From Candidatus Villigracilis propinquus (GTDB lineage Bacteria > Chloroflexota > Anaerolineae > Anaerolineales > Villigracilaceae), in the NCBI GenBank assembly GCA_016714565.1, contig JADKDM010000011.1, positions 62,001-126,000 on the forward strand: 64,000 nt of DNA. The letters run 5' to 3'. Both the position numbers and the translations under genes were made by a program. Positions within the stretch are counted from its first letter, which is position 1. Each line of letters opens with the position of its first letter. Shown one piece after another: positions 60,743 through 64,000 of the stretch. The notes beneath the pieces were generated by a model that did no database searches, was not told the DNA's origin, and saw only the letters and a program-made list of their open reading frames with translations.

Positions 60743-60769
60743 GGTGCTTCGCAAAGGTGACTGTCACTT
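60718..60769. repeat. GTGACAGTCAC-type inverted repeat, copy 2, overlapping a coding end
   Basis: A perfect 17-bp inverted repeat (AAGTGACAGTCACCTTT, 60718-60734, and complement 60753-60769). The arm matches the one at 6800-6816. The left arm is inside the reading frame of the nucleosidase-like gene and carries its last codons and stop. Confidence 0.88.
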
Positions 60770-60814
60770 GTACGAAAGATATGTTCTTTTCCGTACGATC
60801 CGTGTACAAAAAAA

Positions 60815-62092
60815 TTATTGAACTGGATTCAAAACCCGCCCGATAAATAATATCTGTCCATTCACCGTGTCGCGGATGATAAAGATAAAGGGGCGGTCTA
60901 TCAGCAGGTTCACATCGTACATGAATGCCCCGGCGGTTTCCATGATGACGGCAGTTGCAGCGGCAGCTTCGGTACCTTCTTCATCTACTGCCACAAATGC
61001 TTTGTGAATGACATCGCCGATGAACAGGTCTTTTTGTCCCGTCATACCTGAAAAATCTGCGAGATCACTGTCAAAGGCATCCACCATACCTAGTTGATTA
61101 AGCGCGTTAGATAAGCCGAACGAACTCTCGAATTTGAACTTAGGGAGATTTAGCATCAGGGTTGTCTCTGTCATGTTCCCGATGATTTCATTGAACATAT
61201 CACTTGTCAAAGCGGATTCGATCTCCTCGAATCTTCCCGCATCTGGGACGATGATGTCCATGGCGGCGGTTTCGCCCGCGTAGGGGAGTTCAACAGCGGT
61301 ATAACCGTCACCTTGTGTATAGGGGATGAACATCCCTTGTCCCATCATGGAGGCGTTCACCTGTGTCCCATCCAGTAAATTAAAGGGAAGTTCATATGTA
61401 TCGTTTGCGTCAAATTGATCGAACCAATCTGCCTTGAAATAAATGGCATTGACCAGCACCATGCGGGTATCGGGCGAGATCGAACCATCGGGCAGCAAGT
61501 CGTTGATCTTCTCTTCGGTCTGGTCACTGACCCAGTTATTGATCGCGACACGTTCCTCATTCGGCTTGTTTAGAAAATCTGCAAGGCTGACGCCCGCGCC
61601 ATAATTAACTGCAATTGTGTCCAGAAACTCGGGCAGAAAGGTAAACGTCTGCTCAGCCCAAACGGCATTGGCAATGTTCAACTGCATCGGCTCCTGATCC
61701 TTGTCCAGATTTATCGGTTCTTTTTCCAGCTCAAGGTCGAGCGCGTTGAAGGAGGGATGCAATTCATTCTGCGGGGCGAAGTGCAGCGTTTGCGCCATCT
61801 GTGCTTCGGTTTCACCGCGCGCTCCGGCGTAGGTCATTGCCAGGGCGAGGGAAATGCTGTACGGAGACAGGATCAAATTCCCGTTTTCGGAACGAAGCGC
61901 GTTGTACATATCCAAAGCGAAGGCATTATTCCCATCCACAAGATTTTTGATTCCATTCCCGCTGGCAGAGGGATTCCTCTCACGGTTTTTATTTGACTCT
62001 GCCAGGCTGATGGATGCAGACGGCGAGCACGCGGCGAGGATCGTGCTCAGTGAAATTGCAAGTGCGAATAATTTGTAGACGATTGATTTCAT
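60815..62092 (-). CDS. Serpin-family lipoprotein
   Basis: This is a 425-residue exported lipoprotein (lipobox LAAC, Cys22). The serpin core is complete: NLILSPYSISLALAMTYAGARGET, a hinge EEGTEAAAATAV and the signature DRPFIFIIRD. The hinge has the small residues needed for loop insertion, so inhibition is expected. Aligning to antitrypsin puts Ala-Gly at P1-P1' (META-GAF), suggesting elastase- or subtilisin-like targets; the register may be off by one. It would be anchored on the outer surface. Serpins are known but not common in bacteria. Confidence 0.93.
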   Translation of the reverse strand: MKSIVYKLFALAISLSTILAACSPSASISLAESNKNRERNPSASGNGIKNLVDGNNAFALDMYNALRSENGNLILSPYSISLALAMTYAGARGETEAQMAQTLHFAPQNELHPSFNALDLELEKEPINLDKDQEPMQLNIANAVWAEQTFTFLPEFLDTIAVNYGAGVSLADFLNKPNEERVAINNWVSDQTEEKINDLLPDGSISPDTRMVLVNAIYFKADWFDQFDANDTYELPFNLLDGTQVNASMMGQGMFIPYTQGDGYTAVELPYAGETAAMDIIVPDAGRFEEIESALTSDMFNEIIGNMTETTLMLNLPKFKFESSFGLSNALNQLGMVDAFDSDLADFSGMTGQKDLFIGDVIHKAFVAVDEEGTEAAAATAVIMETAGAFMYDVNLLIDRPFIFIIRDTVNGQILFIGRVLNPVQ

Positions 62093-62126
62093 GGTTTCTC
62101 CTGCATAAATGACGTGCCTGCGTAAA

Positions 62127-62618
62127 TTAAGTTCCCAAACTCACTTCCATCGAAATATCATCCATGCTTTCGCGATAGCTTGGAATTTCATAAAACCCCA
62201 GTCGCGTATAAAAGCGAACGGCACGCTCCTGCTTTTGGCTGGTCTGCAAACGGACTTTTTCATAGCCGTGCGCGCGTGCAAAATCTAATAATTGTGAAAC
62301 AACCTGATAGCCAATTCTTTGCCCGTGATATTCCTCAAGCAGCCACAGGCGTTTCAACTCGGCGATATTTTCTTCTAGTCTTTTTATCGCGCCCGTGCCG
62401 ACCAGCTTTTCATCATCCATCACCACAAGGAATAATCCGCGATTTTCAACATACTCCCTTTGAAAATTATCCACATCATGCAGTTCGTGCTCTTCCTCTA
62501 AAACATCGTAAAAATCCTGCACGGTTTTATCCGGCACGAAAATGCGCTGGGCAACGGCAGAGATGACATATTTTGCATCTTCAATTTGATGTGTTTGAAT
62601 GGAAGTGATGTTTATCAT
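62127..62618 (-). CDS. GNAT N-acetyltransferase
   Basis: This is a 163-residue GNAT protein. The acetyl-CoA loop is LLEEYHGQRIGYQVVSQLL (Q/R-x-x-G-x-G/A, here GQRIGY), preceded by KRLWLL, and the C-terminal strand pair is RFYTRLGFYEIPSY. The substrate cannot be read. The start lies 61 bases before the MFS gene start, which is divergent. Confidence 0.88.
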   Translation of the reverse strand: MINITSIQTHQIEDAKYVISAVAQRIFVPDKTVQDFYDVLEEEHELHDVDNFQREYVENRGLFLVVMDDEKLVGTGAIKRLEENIAELKRLWLLEEYHGQRIGYQVVSQLLDFARAHGYEKVRLQTSQKQERAVRFYTRLGFYEIPSYRESMDDISMEVSLGT

Positions 62619-62678
62619 GTCATCATTTTACTATTTTCGTTGAGCGTTATAATCTTTGTTCCGTCACCCAAACCTCCC

Positions 62679-63920
62679 ATGACCAACGAACCCCAACAAA
62701 GCGAAGTTCAAAAACGAAATTTCCGTTATGTGCAGATCGACGCAATTGGCGTCAGCATCTCGAACGTGGCCGCCCCGTTCCTGCCCGTGTTCCTCACCCG
62801 CCTCGGCGCAAGCAATTTTCAGGTGGGCTTGCTCACTTCCATGCCGGGCATCACGGGCTTTGTCCTCGCCATCATCGTCGGGCGTTTTTTACAAACGCGC
62901 ACGAACATCGTGCCGTGGTACAGCTTTTCACGTTTGCTTGTCATCTCATGTTATGCAATGACAGGCCTGTTCACTTTTTTTCTTTCAAAAGAATACACAG
63001 TCATCGCCACGCTTGCCATTTGGGCATTTGCAACTCTGCCGCAAACCGCGCTGGCTGTCGCCTTCTCGGTTGTGATGAACGCCGTCGCTGGCCCCGAAGG
63101 ACGATACGCCTTGCTCAGCCGCCGCTGGGCCATCTTCGGGTTGACCGGTGTGGTGATGACCTTCCTCGTCACCCGCACCATTGACCTCGTTGAATTTCCG
63201 CGCAATTACGAGATGATGTTCTTTGGATTATCCATCGGTGGATTGATCAGCTATTATTTTTCCAATCGGATTAAACTCCCCGATCAGACTCCGCCGACAT
63301 TTGTTCCATCCTCATCGGCATTTGACTCAGCCCGAAACTATTTCTCATTGATCCGCAGCCAGCCTGCATTTACATCTTTCGCCACGAAGAAATTTGTCTA
63401 CTATTCGGCCATTGCGTTGAGCACGCCCATCATGCCGCTGTTCCTCGTGCGCGAAGTGAAAGCGACCGATTCACAGATCGGCATCATCACCATGGCAATG
63501 ACCCTCGTCATGCTGGCGGGCTATTTCCTTTGGCCGTGGTCATCCCGCAAATATGGCGGACGTTTCGTCCTGCTTGCCACAACCTTTGGTATGATTTTTT
63601 ATCCCGCACTCACTGCCGCAACTCCAAACGTGCCGCTCATCATTTTGTATGCGGGCATCACCGGCTTGTTCCAGGCGGGCCTTGATCTCGTGTTCTTCGA
63701 TGAGTTGATGAAAACCGTTCCGCCCGAATATGGTGCGACCTTTGTATCGCTGGCGCAGTCTCTGCAATATCTGTCCGCTATTGTTGCCCCGCTTGTGGGT
63801 GCGTGGCTAGCAGATTCCATTGGACTCGGCGGTGCATTGTGGGTGAGTGCTGGCTTGCGGTTATTGGGATTTGTTCTGTTCTTGCGAAAAGACACGCGAG
63901 AATTGTCTATCGTCCAGTAG
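62679..63920 (+). CDS. MFS transporter
   Basis: This protein has 413 residues from ATG 62679. TATAAT at 62649-62654 lies 24 bases before. An earlier in-frame start is in the GNAT promoter region and gives an unnatural 31-residue extension. It has 12 helices, a conserved GLLTSMPGITGFVLAIIVGRFL at helix 2 and a typical central loop, with the MFS fold. It is likely a sugar, drug or metabolite transporter; no substrate motif is clear. It overlaps the converging end of the kinase fragment by 14 bases. Confidence 0.85.
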   Translation: MTNEPQQSEVQKRNFRYVQIDAIGVSISNVAAPFLPVFLTRLGASNFQVGLLTSMPGITGFVLAIIVGRFLQTRTNIVPWYSFSRLLVISCYAMTGLFTFFLSKEYTVIATLAIWAFATLPQTALAVAFSVVMNAVAGPEGRYALLSRRWAIFGLTGVVMTFLVTRTIDLVEFPRNYEMMFFGLSIGGLISYYFSNRIKLPDQTPPTFVPSSSAFDSARNYFSLIRSQPAFTSFATKKFVYYSAIALSTPIMPLFLVREVKATDSQIGIITMAMTLVMLAGYFLWPWSSRKYGGRFVLLATTFGMIFYPALTAATPNVPLIILYAGITGLFQAGLDLVFFDELMKTVPPEYGATFVSLAQSLQYLSAIVAPLVGAWLADSIGLGGALWVSAGLRLLGFVLFLRKDTRELSIVQ

Positions 63921-64000
63921 CGGGCATTTGATCTTCCCCCGGCAATATTGGCATATCGGCCATGTAATAGGCGTGTTGGTAGGCCGTGTTCGCACCGCCT
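63907..64000 (-). CDS. C-terminal end of a second PknB-tail-type protein (truncated by window)
   Basis: On the minus strand the last 30 residues read GGANTAYQHAYYMADMPILPG followed by a short tail, and stop at 63907. They match the end of the kinase at 57503 (GGGITAYQNAYSMSEMPLLMG). So another kinase or a protein sharing its extracellular tail begins beyond the window. Confidence 0.8.
   Translation of the reverse strand, partial: GGANTAYQHAYYMADMPILPGEDQMPATGR

Noticed and set aside
1..64000. CRISPR arrays, tRNA or rRNA genes
   Set aside because: No regularly spaced identical repeats, no GTTCGA-type T-arm with an acceptor partner and no rRNA-like conserved blocks were found by eye. The heptad arrays are too short in period to be CRISPR.

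Overview
The window is about 50% G+C, gene-dense bacterial DNA. It most resembles Chloroflexota, class Anaerolineae, probably a wastewater or sediment lineage near Anaerolineales. That assignment is inferred from gene style: Pro/Thr-rich lipoproteins with a C-terminal bacterial SH3 module, a fused E1 alpha-beta 2-oxoacid dehydrogenase, D/K-type (pyrophosphate-like) phosphofructokinase, GAF-rich RsbU-type phosphatases, PknB-like kinases with long extracellular tails, a serpin, and FabL-type enoyl reductase. No rRNA, tRNA, CRISPR array, phage or transposase gene was seen. One structural RNA, the small SRP RNA, is clear at 38.1 kb.

Layout. 0-8.1 kb (+): end of an EamA transporter, a nucleotide-sugar epimerase-like protein, phosphofructokinase, a sugar-sensor histidine kinase, a UbiA prenyltransferase and type II NADH dehydrogenase. 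8.2-14.4 kb (mainly -): two DUF3592 membrane proteins, an SDR lacking its catalytic residues, YbaK deacylase, a fused sugar-permease-like protein and an MmpS/TolB-type lipoprotein. 14.9-15.8 kb: BASS symporter between two long inverted repeats. 16-20 kb (-): four tandem paralogous SH3 lipoproteins, one frameshifted. 20.4-25.7 kb (-): small enzymes, a putative papain-like protease, MBL hydrolase and dihydrolipoyl dehydrogenase. 25.7-30.5 kb (-): methyltransferase, E2 and fused E1, with a four-helix-bundle (IVP) gene wedged between E1 and E2 and bracketed by inverted heptanucleotide arrays. 30.7-38 kb: lipoprotein, a STAS / anti-sigma kinase / GAF-PP2C partner-switching operon (-), then two response-regulator genes (+), one with PAS and HD-GYP. 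38-43.6 kb: SRP RNA, paired membrane-anchored proteins, sulfatase, site-2 protease, FabL. 43.7-48 kb (+): a DUF4129 / MoxR / DUF58 operon. 48-55 kb (mainly -): DUF309 protein, MFS-HEAT-cNMP protein, an 18-G homopolymer, a P-loop kinase, TetR and its MFS pump. 55-64 kb: aminotransferase, YIP1 protein, PknB-type kinase, CinA, MTA/SAH nucleosidase-like protein, serpin, GNAT, MFS and the tail of a second PknB-type kinase.

Themes. Several genes are broken by one- or two-base indels or a single stop (16.96, 25.2, 31.6, 52.4, 55.3 kb). At least three of these indels sit in short homopolymer runs, so residual assembly error is as likely as real decay. The intergenic DNA is rich in small palindromic repeat families: AGACC-N5-GGTTT ends, GTGACNGTCAC palindromes, GCGAAGATTAGC-type, TGAGCG-type and degenerate heptamers. 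Some of these reach into coding ends and a protein linker. The most novel-looking item is the IVP gene with opposed heptad arrays inside a metabolic operon. Next are the SH3-lipoprotein array and the kinase tails that combine an RskA-like region with EF-hand-like loops.
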